A stretch of DNA of 64,000 bases from Actinomycetes bacterium (GTDB taxonomy: Bacteria > Actinomycetota > Coriobacteriia > Anaerosomatales > Anaerosomataceae): positions 52,413 through 116,412 of the forward strand of contig JALHJB010000007.1 of the NCBI GenBank assembly GCA_022839745.1, in the 5' to 3' direction. Numbering within the stretch: the first letter of the stretch is position 1; the number at the start of each line of letters is the position of its first letter. This document shows, piece by piece, positions 17,540-28,893 of this stretch. The notes under the pieces are model-generated. The model was not told the DNA's origin and searched no databases. It saw only the letters and a list, made by a program, of their open reading frames with translations. A program made the position numbers and the translations under genes.

Positions 17540-18403
17540 CTACGCCCCAACCCGCATGTTCCGCCGACGCGTGAAGCACTGCCGCTTCACGACGCTCCAC
17601 CTGCCGTCGATGCGGCCACTGAACGCCAGGCGCTCGGGCATCTTCCATACGAGCGGCAGACCGGCGAAACGGCACCATACGGCGTGCGCTGCGGCAAGCA
17701 GCCGCGACCCCTTCGATCCGGCAACGCCGTACTTCTCACGCAGCCGTCCCATGTCTTCCTCGAGCACGTGCAGGATGTTCATCGACTTGCGAGCAGGCTG
17801 CGCCCGGTCGATGGCCAAGACGCGATCGATGCGGCCGAACTTGATGCCCTTGGCCGCGAGCCGAAGCCACAGCTCGTAGTCCATCGCGAAGTGGAACGAC
17901 TCGTCGACCAAAACCGCGCCGAGCGCTCGGCGACGCACGAACACCGCCGGCTGAATGATGTAGTTGTAGCGGCGTAACAACTCTCCCTTGCCGTACGGCG
18001 GCATGCGGAAGAAGTGAAGGATCAACCCTTCCTCGTTCACGTAGGCGGCATGCCCGAACACCACGTCGACCTCCGTGTGCGTTGTGAAGTACTTCACCAC
18101 GTCACTCACAACATCCCGGTCCCAGTACGCGTCATCCGAGTTCAGCCAGCCGATGATCTCACCCTGGGCGAGCTCGTACGCCTTGTTGAGCGCGTGACTC
18201 TGCCCGCGATCGCGTTCGCTGGTCCACATCACCGACGTTCCGGCCGCGCGCAGTATCACCGCGCTCTCGTCCGTCGATCCGCCATCCATGACGATGTGCT
18301 CGATCCGCTCGTAGGTCTGTGCCTCCACAGACGCGATGTTCTCCGTGAGCCACCTTGCCTGGTTGTACGAAGGCGTCAGCACGGAAACAAGCGGCATGCT
18401 CAT
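17540..18403 (-). CDS. GT2-family glycosyltransferase (WcaA-like)
   Basis: 287 residues, GT-A fold. It starts PLVSVLTPSYNQARWL, then IEHIVMDGGSTDES for nucleotide binding, GWLNSDDAYW with the DxD-type metal site, and QPAVFVRRRALG with FAMDYELWLRLAAKG for acceptor and catalytic base regions. No membrane helices are seen. It is a clear paralogue of the gene at 21988-22869, sharing the ending LAFSGRIDGRWSVVKRQ / LAFTGRQDSRATIFKRQ. ATG 18403 overlaps the upstream GT4 stop by 4 bases. Both copies directly follow a GT4 gene, which suggests a duplicated two-gene module. Confidence 0.93.
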   Translation of the reverse strand: MSMPLVSVLTPSYNQARWLTENIASVEAQTYERIEHIVMDGGSTDESAVILRAAGTSVMWTSERDRGQSHALNKAYELAQGEIIGWLNSDDAYWDRDVVSDVVKYFTTHTEVDVVFGHAAYVNEEGLILHFFRMPPYGKGELLRRYNYIIQPAVFVRRRALGAVLVDESFHFAMDYELWLRLAAKGIKFGRIDRVLAIDRAQPARKSMNILHVLEEDMGRLREKYGVAGSKGSRLLAAAHAVWCRFAGLPLVWKMPERLAFSGRIDGRWSVVKRQCFTRRRNMRVGA

Positions 18404-19608
18404 GACGACTCGCCTCTCCGGGCACGTACGTTCACCGCGAACTCGGCTATGCGTCGCGCATACGCGACGGGGTCGTGACGCCTGCGGGCGTAGTCGGCAG
18501 CCGCCGCACCCATGCGCGCGCGAAGCGCACCGTCTTCAACCAGCGTGATGAGCGCCCGCCTGAGGTCGTCCGCCTCAGTGGCCACAGGGACCTTGAGCGC
18601 CACATCGGCGGGAAGCTCCGAGTAATAACTTGTGTCGGTGACCACAACAGGCACGCCGAGATACATCTGCTCGACGAGCGACAGACTCGATGACTCCATC
18701 GAGGGGTAACGCAGGTTCACCGCGATGTCGGCCGCTGCGATCCATCCGTACATGGTGGCGTCGTCGACGCGGCCGGTGATCCTCACCGAGTCGGCGATTC
18801 CGAGGTCGGTTGCGAGACGCGCGAGCGCGTCGAGGTAGCTGTCACGACCCCCACCCACGATCGCGAGCAGGGCCACATCCCGCAATCTCGGCTCAGCCGC
18901 GATCGCGCGTATCACACTGTCGAGCCGCTTTTGCTCGAATACTCCGCCGCTGGAGACCAGCAGCACGCGCTCATCACCCGCCACAAGCTGCTCGCGAGAC
19001 GGCATCGAGGCAGCCTCGCGCATGGCCGAAGGATCGAACGGCAGGCCGAGTGTGGCGACCGGGACGGACTCGCCGTACCTGCCGACGATGCCAGCGGCCT
19101 CAACCGAGTGGACCACGATCCCGGTGGCGTTCCAAAGCGCCGGCTCGACGAGCGGGAACGCGTCGTAGGTGTCCACGCCCGCTCTCCCGGCCAAGATCTC
19201 GCGCGCCGCCTCTTCCCCCGGCCGGCCGTAGTAGTAGCGCATCATCGCCGCATACCGGGCAGGGTCGCGACCGTGCACGGCCCACAGGTCGTGGAAGAAG
19301 CCGCTCATCCGCTTGTCATGGACGACCACGATGCCCGAGACGCGCTCCGACAACCGGTGGATCTCGGTGTGGAACGCGGGGTTGTTGCCGGCACTGAAGA
19401 CCACATGGTCGTACGCTTGCAGCGCGTCCTCCGTCGCCTCGTCGGCCACAAGGTTGCGTACGGGCGCGGCCGGACAGGGGTAGTCGTCGCCCGTCACGGG
19501 TGCCCACACTTCCAGGTCCACCAGCCGGGCGAGCGCGGGCACGACGGCGAGCGAGTACTTCGAGATGCCGCTGCCGCGGGCCAGCGGCGTCACCCAGGCG
19601 ATCCTCAT
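18400..19608 (-). CDS. GT4-family glycosyltransferase
   Basis: 402 residues. The N-terminus MRIAWVTPLARGSGISKYSL fits the GT4 acceptor loop. The C-terminal domain has VLLVSSGGVFEQKRLDSVIR, LLAIVGGG and the donor motif RYPSMESSSLSLVEQMYLGV, in which the usual E-x-F-G reads SMESSS. This is a minor departure typical of GT4 subfamilies acting on 6-deoxyhexose donors, though that link is uncertain. The start overlaps the stop of the small upstream ORF by ATGA and the end overlaps the next GT2 gene by ATGA, so three consecutive genes are translationally coupled. Confidence 0.91.
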   Translation of the reverse strand: MRIAWVTPLARGSGISKYSLAVVPALARLVDLEVWAPVTGDDYPCPAAPVRNLVADEATEDALQAYDHVVFSAGNNPAFHTEIHRLSERVSGIVVVHDKRMSGFFHDLWAVHGRDPARYAAMMRYYYGRPGEEAAREILAGRAGVDTYDAFPLVEPALWNATGIVVHSVEAAGIVGRYGESVPVATLGLPFDPSAMREAASMPSREQLVAGDERVLLVSSGGVFEQKRLDSVIRAIAAEPRLRDVALLAIVGGGRDSYLDALARLATDLGIADSVRITGRVDDATMYGWIAAADIAVNLRYPSMESSSLSLVEQMYLGVPVVVTDTSYYSELPADVALKVPVATEADDLRRALITLVEDGALRARMGAAAADYARRRHDPVAYARRIAEFAVNVRARRGESS

Positions 19609-19796
19609 CGGCTGTCGCCCCTCAGGCGACGCGCCGACCGCAGCAGCGCGGCGGTCGGCGGGAAGCGTCGAAGAAGCGCCCGGAGCCTGAACCCGGCGAT
19701 GGCGCGCCGGGTGGCCGGTGCGAGCGGATGGTCACGGAGCAACTCGTCGGTAGAAGCACGGTTTGCGGCAGCATCAGCTTCGCGCAAGTCAGACAT
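19605..19796 (-). CDS. Small basic hypothetical protein (63 aa)
   Basis: 63 residues, rich in Arg and Ala, with the core DHPLAPATRRAIAGFRLRALLRRF and probably an amphipathic helix. I do not recognise a family. It is kept because it fills the space exactly between two real genes: its TGA overlaps the ATG of the GT4 gene (ATGA), and it starts nine bases after the gmd-paralogue stop. No strong Shine-Dalgarno is visible. It could be a coupling leader peptide, a small membrane-surface adaptor of the glycosyltransferase, or the remnant of a larger gene. Confidence 0.5.
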   Translation of the reverse strand: MSDLREADAAANRASTDELLRDHPLAPATRRAIAGFRLRALLRRFPPTAALLRSARRLRGDSR

Positions 19797-19805
19797 CGCA
19801 ACCGT

Positions 19806-20777
19806 CTATTCGCCGGAAGACTGAAGTCGCGCCAGGTCCGCCTCGACCATCATCTCAACGAGACCCAGGAAGGTCACTTTCGGCTCCCAGCCGAGCACCG
19901 TGCGCGCCTTGGTCGGGTCACCGTACAGCACGTTGACGTCGATCGGGCGGAAGAGCGCAGGGTCGATCGTGACGTAGTCGCGATAGTCGAGGTCCGCCGC
20001 GGCGAACGCGGCCGCACAGAACTCACGCACCGAGTGGGTCTCCCCGCTTGCGATCACGTAGTCCCCGGGGCGCTCCTGCTGCAGCATGAGCCACATCGCT
20101 TCAACATAGTCGCCCGCGAAGCCCCAGTCACGCTGCGCGTCGAGATTGCCGAGTCGCAGTTCCGTCGCAAGCCCGAGCTTGATGCGCGCCACGCCATCGG
20201 TGATCTTGCGGGTCACGAACGAGGTGCCCCGCAGGGGAGACTCGTGATTGAACATGATGCCGTTGCTGGCGTGCAACCCATACGAGTCGCGGTAGTTGCC
20301 AACGATGTGGAAGCCGTAGGCCTTTGCCACCGCATACGGCGACTGCGGGCGGATCGGCGTGGCCTCGGTCTGCGGCATCTCTGTGGCGTTGCCGAACATG
20401 TCGGCCGATGATGCCTGGAACACGCGCGCATCGGGAGCGAGCGTACGCACCGCCTCAAGCAGCCGGAGAACGCCGACCGCGTTCACTTCGGTGGTCGCTA
20501 TCGCATCTGCCCACGACTCGCCCACCGATGATTGCGCGGCAAAGTTGTAGACCTCGGCAGGCGCTGATGACTCCACCGCGGCGAGCACTGACGTCATGTC
20601 GGTCAGGTCCGCCTCGATGGCATGCAGACGCCCCCCGTACTGCTTGGCCCACTCCACAAACGCGCCGGGGCACGGGCCGAGCACGCCGAAGACCTCGTAG
20701 CCCTTGCCGAGCAAGAACTCGCTCAGGTAGGTGCCATCCTGCCCGGCGATGCCGGTGATGAGTGCGCGCTTGACCAT
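19806..20777 (-). CDS. GDP-mannose 4,6-dehydratase paralogue (SDR family)
   Basis: 323 residues. A Rossmann loop TGIAGQDGTYL, NFAAQSSVGESW and the SDR pair Y-A-V-A-K place it in the GMD/RMD group, and NGIMFNHESPLRG and RDWGFAGDYVEAMW are GMD-like. The catalytic stretch reads QASSADMFG, where GMD enzymes have a Glu (SSSEMFG in the neighbouring gene, STSELYG in E. coli). The Glu-to-Asp change and loss of RR in the substrate loop (VLGPCPGAF) suggest altered chemistry. It may be a 4-keto reductase (RMD-like), an epimerase or a dehydratase with another substrate. It lies 24 bases downstream of gmd. Confidence 0.85.
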   Translation of the reverse strand: MVKRALITGIAGQDGTYLSEFLLGKGYEVFGVLGPCPGAFVEWAKQYGGRLHAIEADLTDMTSVLAAVESSAPAEVYNFAAQSSVGESWADAIATTEVNAVGVLRLLEAVRTLAPDARVFQASSADMFGNATEMPQTEATPIRPQSPYAVAKAYGFHIVGNYRDSYGLHASNGIMFNHESPLRGTSFVTRKITDGVARIKLGLATELRLGNLDAQRDWGFAGDYVEAMWLMLQQERPGDYVIASGETHSVREFCAAAFAAADLDYRDYVTIDPALFRPIDVNVLYGDPTKARTVLGWEPKVTFLGLVEMMVEADLARLQSSGE

Positions 20778-20801
20778 CTGACCGTGTTCCCGCCGGTGTC
20801 C

Positions 20802-21987
<1,186 letters not shown>

Positions 21988-22869
21988 TCACTTGAACTCA
22001 GCTGGCCATTTCGCCTTTCGTGAGAACACCTGCCGCTTGAAGATCGTCGCCCTGGAATCCTGCCGCCCGGTGAACGCAAGGTCGCCGGGCACCTCAAACG
22101 CGAAGCGTCCGCCGCCGAGTCGCGTGCACAGGTAGTAAAGACGCTCAACCAGGTTGTAGTACCACGGCATGTGCACTCCGTACGCCTCACCGAGGCGTAC
22201 TCGGTTCTCCTCGAGAACCGGCAGCCACGTCTTCATCTTCCGGTCCGGCTGCAGCCGGTCGATCGCCAGCACGCGATTCATACGCGCGAACCGGTGCGTG
22301 CGTCCGATGCGGAGCCACAGCTCCCAGTCCATCGCAAACTGGTAGGACTCATCGATGAACAGCCCCTCGAGCGCGCTTCGGCGCAAGAACACCGCCGGCT
22401 GGATGAGGAAGCAAAGCATCTTCATCAAGCCGTAGCTGAACGGCGGGACCCACACGAAGTAGACGATGCGTCCGTCGGCCGTGATGCGGGCGGCATGCCC
22501 ATAGACCACATCGACGTCCGTATGTCGCTCGAAGTAGTCCACGACATCGGCGACGACGCGCGCGTCGTAGAACGCATCGTCAGAGTTGAGCCAGCCGATG
22601 ATCTCCCCGCTGGACGCCGCGAAGGCCTTGTTGAGTGCATGCGGCTGTCCGTTGTCGGGCTCACTGCGCCAGACGACCGGAGGATCGGCGACCTCGAGCA
22701 CGGCCACGCTCTCATCGGTGGAACCGCCATCCATCACGATGTGCTCGATATGGGGGTACGTCTGAACGGCCACTGAATGGAGGTTGTCCGCCAGCCAACG
22801 CCCCTGGTTGTACGAAGGGGTGAGGACCGACACAAGAGGGTACCCTGCCCGCGACGACAGCTCAGCCAT
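21988..22869 (-). CDS. GT2-family glycosyltransferase (WcaA-like), paralogue of 17540-18403
   Basis: 293 residues from ATG 22869, which shares a base with the upstream TGA (TGATG). The GT-A core has PLVSVLTPSYNQGRWLADNL, IEHIVMDGGSTDES, GWLNSDDAFYD and QPAVFLRRSALEGLF with FAMDWELWLRIG. It is a close paralogue of the enzyme at 17540-18403 with the same order of motifs and C-terminal tail. It probably adds a sugar to the lipid-linked repeat unit in the cytoplasm. The donor is not predictable. It follows a GT4 gene, as its paralogue does. Confidence 0.93.
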   Translation of the reverse strand: MAELSSRAGYPLVSVLTPSYNQGRWLADNLHSVAVQTYPHIEHIVMDGGSTDESVAVLEVADPPVVWRSEPDNGQPHALNKAFAASSGEIIGWLNSDDAFYDARVVADVVDYFERHTDVDVVYGHAARITADGRIVYFVWVPPFSYGLMKMLCFLIQPAVFLRRSALEGLFIDESYQFAMDWELWLRIGRTHRFARMNRVLAIDRLQPDRKMKTWLPVLEENRVRLGEAYGVHMPWYYNLVERLYYLCTRLGGGRFAFEVPGDLAFTGRQDSRATIFKRQVFSRKAKWPAEFK

Positions 22870-24035
22870 CAGCGATGCCCCGCAGCCTCGGTGCAGATGT
22901 CGAGGAACCGGCGGCCGAAAATGCGCGCCCGATCGATCGACGCCCGGCGCGCGGTTTCCTCGTCGGGGCGCTGGCACGCACCGTCGAGCATCGCGGCGAC
23001 CGCATCGGCGAGCTGCTCGGGCGAGTGCGGATCGAAGAACAGCGCCGCACCAGGCTCCTGCTCGCGATGAACGGGCAGATCGGAGACCACGATGCGCTGA
23101 CCGAGCGTCTTGGCATCCTCAACGACCGTGCTCCAGCCTTCAAATAGCGATGGCTGCACGACCATCTCGGCCGCACGCATGAGCTGCAACTGGTCGTCTC
23201 TGGGGAGCATGCCGAGGACGATGACATGCTTCGACACGCCGAGCTGAGCGATCAGCTGCAGAAGCGTCGAGATGTGCGTTGGGTCCCGGTAGTCCGCGAG
23301 CGCACCGGTGAACACCCAGGTGATATCCGAGCCGCGCTCGCGCAAGATCGCGGCAGCACGAATGGCGGCCTCGTGGTTCTTGTGCCGCCACCACTGGTTG
23401 GGGACGACCACGAACGGGCCGGTGATGCCGTATCGGATGGCCACGGACGAGGCGTCTTGAGCGAACACGTCCGCTGCCATGAGCGACACGAACGACGCTA
23501 CGCGCGCTTTGTCCGCATGTTCGGGTGAGAGGCGCTCGAAGTGGCTGCGGGCATCCTCGCTCGAGAGCAGCACGAGCGCCGCATCGCGCGACATGCGAGC
23601 GTAGGCCCGGTCGCGTGCGTCTCGCTCTGACGCCGAGAAGTACTCGGGCGCCTCACGGTGCTGGAAGTCCGGGATCCAGCCGACCCAGGGCACACGATAG
23701 CGGCCCATCTGATTAGCGTCGCCGAACACCATGCCCACGCCGCTGCGGGCGATCGCTGCAGCAACCGCGCGCTCGGGCACGCCGAACCGCTGGCGAGCAG
23801 TCCGCACGAGGCCCGCAAGACGCGAGTCCGAGGGGCCGAGCTCGTAGGTGGCGACTCCGGCACCAGGATGGCGAGCCGCGTCGGTCCCCCCGGGAGGGGC
23901 CGGCTCGATCACCGTGATCCGCTCGTCGCCCTCAAGACCGAGCAGGGCTGACTCGAGCAGGTTGTCGAAGTACATGTTGCCGGCAGCCCACAGGGAGCCG
24001 GTCTGCGGCCACAGGAGTCCTGCGTGCACGCTCAC
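22869..24035 (-). CDS. GT4-family glycosyltransferase
   Basis: 388 residues from GTG 24035, chosen because it overlaps the epimerase stop as GTGA; an ATG at 24059 would overlap by 28 bases. The N-terminal domain contains the acceptor region MGRYRVPWVGWIPDFQHREA. The C-terminal domain has FVVVPNQWWRHKNHEAAIRA, a typical R-K-N phosphate-binding motif, and the donor motif PSLFEGWSTVVEDAKTLGQ. This pattern is common in GT4 transferases of O-antigen and capsule clusters. It is followed without a gap by a GT2 gene. Donor sugar unknown. Confidence 0.9.
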   Translation of the reverse strand: MSVHAGLLWPQTGSLWAAGNMYFDNLLESALLGLEGDERITVIEPAPPGGTDAARHPGAGVATYELGPSDSRLAGLVRTARQRFGVPERAVAAAIARSGVGMVFGDANQMGRYRVPWVGWIPDFQHREAPEYFSASERDARDRAYARMSRDAALVLLSSEDARSHFERLSPEHADKARVASFVSLMAADVFAQDASSVAIRYGITGPFVVVPNQWWRHKNHEAAIRAAAILRERGSDITWVFTGALADYRDPTHISTLLQLIAQLGVSKHVIVLGMLPRDDQLQLMRAAEMVVQPSLFEGWSTVVEDAKTLGQRIVVSDLPVHREQEPGAALFFDPHSPEQLADAVAAMLDGACQRPDEETARRASIDRARIFGRRFLDICTEAAGHR

Positions 24036-24967
24036 GTCCGCGTCACGTCCCGGTACCACGCCGCATACTCGGCAAGCCCGTCATCCAACGACAGCGACGG
24101 TTCGAAACCCAGCGCACGAATCGCCGAGATGTCCGCCCGCCACCGGAGCGGATCGCCGGCGCGCACCTCGCCCGAGAATTCAATCGGGGCGCCGGGGGCG
24201 ATCTCGCCCACGAGCGTGGTCACGAGTTCCCGGACACTCGTCTCCACGCCCGCGGCTGCGTTGTACGCTTCGCCCTCAAAGGCAGCGGCGTGCGCGAGAA
24301 CCAGCACGGCCCGCGCAACGTCGTCGGCGTGGATGAAGTCCCGAGTCTCCTCGCCCGTGCCGAACAGGCGCACCGTGCCCTGAGATGCTTTCTCGCAGAC
24401 GTCCCAGAGCAGCTGGCGCCGCAGTCCGGCGCCGTACGCAGAGAAGATGCGCAGAACGCATGTATTCATGGAGTAGACATCAGCGTACTCGCGCATGAGC
24501 ACTTCGCACATCACCTTGTGATGGCCGTACGGCGAGATCGGTGCGAGCGGAGCATTCTCCGCGATCGGCAACGACACCGGATTGCCGTAGACGGCGGCGC
24601 TGGAGAGTGCGATGACTCGAGCGTCCGGAGCGCTGCGACGTACCGCGTCGAGGAGGTGCGCATGGACGCGCACCGAGCCCTCGAAGTCCGCAAGCGGGTC
24701 GACGACGGAACCGACAACGGACGCTGGTCCGGCAGTGTGCACGACGAGCGATGGCGCCTCGGCCGCCAGTACGTCGGCGAGCGCATCATCGGGTAACGAC
24801 ATCGCCCGGCACTCTACGCCCCGGGGCGCCCGTCCGGTCTCGCGGTCCAGTCCGACGACCCGGTAGCCCGTCGCGGCAAGCTGAGATGCGATGCGGGAAC
24901 CGAGGAAGCCGCATGCGCCGGTAACAAGTGCTGTCTTGCCGCCAGTCAAAGGTGTGCTCCTCGCCAT
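24032..24967 (-). CDS. NAD-dependent epimerase/dehydratase (extended SDR)
   Basis: 311 residues. The NAD loop TGACGFLGSRIA is at the N-terminus. Next are the catalytic stretch IALSSAAVYGNP, Y-G-H-H-K as the YxxxK pair, and TRDFIHADDVARAV, typical of nucleotide-sugar epimerases and reductases (GalE/RmlD/Fcl-like clan). The exact reaction is not clear. A 4-epimerase or a 4-keto reductase acting on a nucleotide sugar of this locus would fit. The start may be ATG 24967, or TTG 24949, which has the better AGGAG spacing. The end overlaps the GT4 gene. Confidence 0.87.
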   Translation of the reverse strand: MARSTPLTGGKTALVTGACGFLGSRIASQLAATGYRVVGLDRETGRAPRGVECRAMSLPDDALADVLAAEAPSLVVHTAGPASVVGSVVDPLADFEGSVRVHAHLLDAVRRSAPDARVIALSSAAVYGNPVSLPIAENAPLAPISPYGHHKVMCEVLMREYADVYSMNTCVLRIFSAYGAGLRRQLLWDVCEKASQGTVRLFGTGEETRDFIHADDVARAVLVLAHAAAFEGEAYNAAAGVETSVRELVTTLVGEIAPGAPIEFSGEVRAGDPLRWRADISAIRALGFEPSLSLDDGLAEYAAWYRDVTRT

Positions 24968-25109
24968 CCCACTACAGACACACGCCGCGGTGCCACGTGG
25001 ATCATCGCTTCATAGGCTCGTGTGCCATCGACGGCGACGGAACCTTCGACCCGATGGCGTCGACGCGAGCACCAGGATAGCAGGACGGTTCATACGCGTC
25101 CCGCGAGCG

Positions 25110-26257
25110 CTACTTCCGGCCCGGGCGACGAACACGGTTAAGAACGGGAAAGACACGCCGTGCGGCGTGGATACCGCGCTCGATCGCGTGACGCACCGCA
25201 CGTTCACACCCTTTCATGAATCCCTGTATCGAACGCCGCGCCGCCGATGGAATGATTCCAGGACTACCGGCGTGCCTGGCCACTCCATCCGGTGCCGGCA
25301 TGACCACGGTAGCCGCGGCGCCGAAACGATCGACCCGCTCGGCCCACCGCAGCACATCTGAGAGGTCCTCGGATTCCAGAAGCTCACTCGGGCTCAACAG
25401 CGCGTCCACGATCGCGCGTTGCTGCTCGGTGACAACTGACGTATCCACCGAGAACGCGGCCCGCGTCTGCTGCATCGCTTGGGCACGCTCGTCAGAAAGG
25501 GTCTGCATGTCTCTCTTCCTGCTTACCTCGTCCGCGTGGATCTCATATGATCGCTCGATGATGCGAACGGGTCGACCCACATGTGTCGCGTAGTAGACGT
25601 GACTGCCGAGTCCGTTGGTGTAGACCCGCTCACAGGACTGCAGCAGGTGCGCGAGTCGAAGCAGGAACCTGCGGTCGTACATATGCCCGGCCGAAACCAC
25701 GGGCAATCCGCGATCCACGAATGCTTGATGGTGACCCAGCAGAAGGTCCCGCCAGTAGACCACCACCGACAACGGACACTCGTCGGACTGCAGAGCAAGC
25801 GCGTCGTCAGCCAGTGTCTCCCAGTCGGTAGAGACCGTCAGCCAGTGAGTCGAGTGAACCGGAAAGTACAGGGCGCCCGATTGCTGCGCTGAAGGCCCCA
25901 CCAGCCGATTCGCGTAGCAGAACGAGGCGGCTGCAGGTATCGACACTAGGCCGTGTCGAGCATAGAGATCGACCCGCTGGCGCTCGTAGACGAATGCCGC
26001 GGGCAAGCCGCAATTCAGTTCGAACTCCGCGACATGATGATCGTTGAAGAACACGCCGTGCGGAAGCAGCACTTTGAGCGGCTGGGCCTGCGATCTCCCC
26101 GCATACGCTTTGAGCACCGAGGCCATGCCGTACCAGTCGTTGGGCGCGAAGATCTCCCGCGTGACCAGTTCTCGATCCGCGCACAGCGAATCGAGATCGT
26201 CCTGCTCACGGTCGAATCGCGCAGCGATCTCCTCGTTGTAGAGCGAAGAGGCGTCCA

Positions 26258-26258
<1 letters not shown>
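25110..26258 (-). CDS. Hypothetical protein of glycan locus, possible GT-B-like transferase
   Basis: 382 residues; GTG 26258 shares its G with the fcl stop (TAGTG). I do not recognise the family. Visible features are an N-terminal segment VLLPHGVFFNDHHVAEFELN, a mid region LPVVSAGHMYDRRFLLRLAH and VYTNGLGSHVYYATHVGRPV, followed by a helical tail ending in a basic stretch (VFPVLNRVRRPGRK). The GxH and N-G-x-G-S-H-x-x-Y-A-x-x-x-G-R-P-V patterns resemble the nucleotide-binding half of polysialyl- or capsule-type GT-B enzymes, but no catalytic assignment is secure. Its position in the GDP-fucose block suggests a glycan-related enzyme. Confidence 0.7.
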
Positions 26259-28701
<2,443 letters not shown>

Positions 28702-28893
28702 GAGGATTGGTCGCCTTCTTATCACCGGACACTGCGTACTCACGCATGGCATGCGAGGTACGATGACAACTGTCAGACTATAACAAAGCGCACGGCAGGT
28801 GGCTCATCACGGGGTGATGACGCCACGTCCGTGCGCGGGCGATTGTGCGCTAGACTCGCATCCGCGTCGATACCGCCACACAAGGAGTTCGCC
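28702..28893. promoter_or_regulatory. Divergent promoter region between manC and flippase, with palindromes
   Basis: 192 bases upstream of both the minus-strand manC and the plus-strand flippase. On the minus strand, TTATAGT around 28778-28784 is the best -10 candidate for manC. On the plus strand TAGACT (28851-28856), fitting the actinobacterial TAGRRT type, could serve the flippase. Two inverted repeats stand out: TGACA-AC-TGTCA at 28764-28775, and a longer imperfect one with arms GTGGCTCATCAC (28799-28810) and GTGATGACGCCAC (28814-28826). They could be operators or a hairpin. Promoter assignment is tentative. Confidence 0.4.
28882..28887 (+). promoter_or_regulatory. Perfect Shine-Dalgarno AAGGAG preceding an ATC codon
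   Basis: AAGGAG at 28882-28887 is followed by six bases and then ATC at 28894-28896, which opens the reading frame matching the flippase family start (xSTKRTLVRNTAANI). No ATG, GTG or TTG lies at the right distance. It decides the start assigned to the next gene. Confidence 0.7.
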
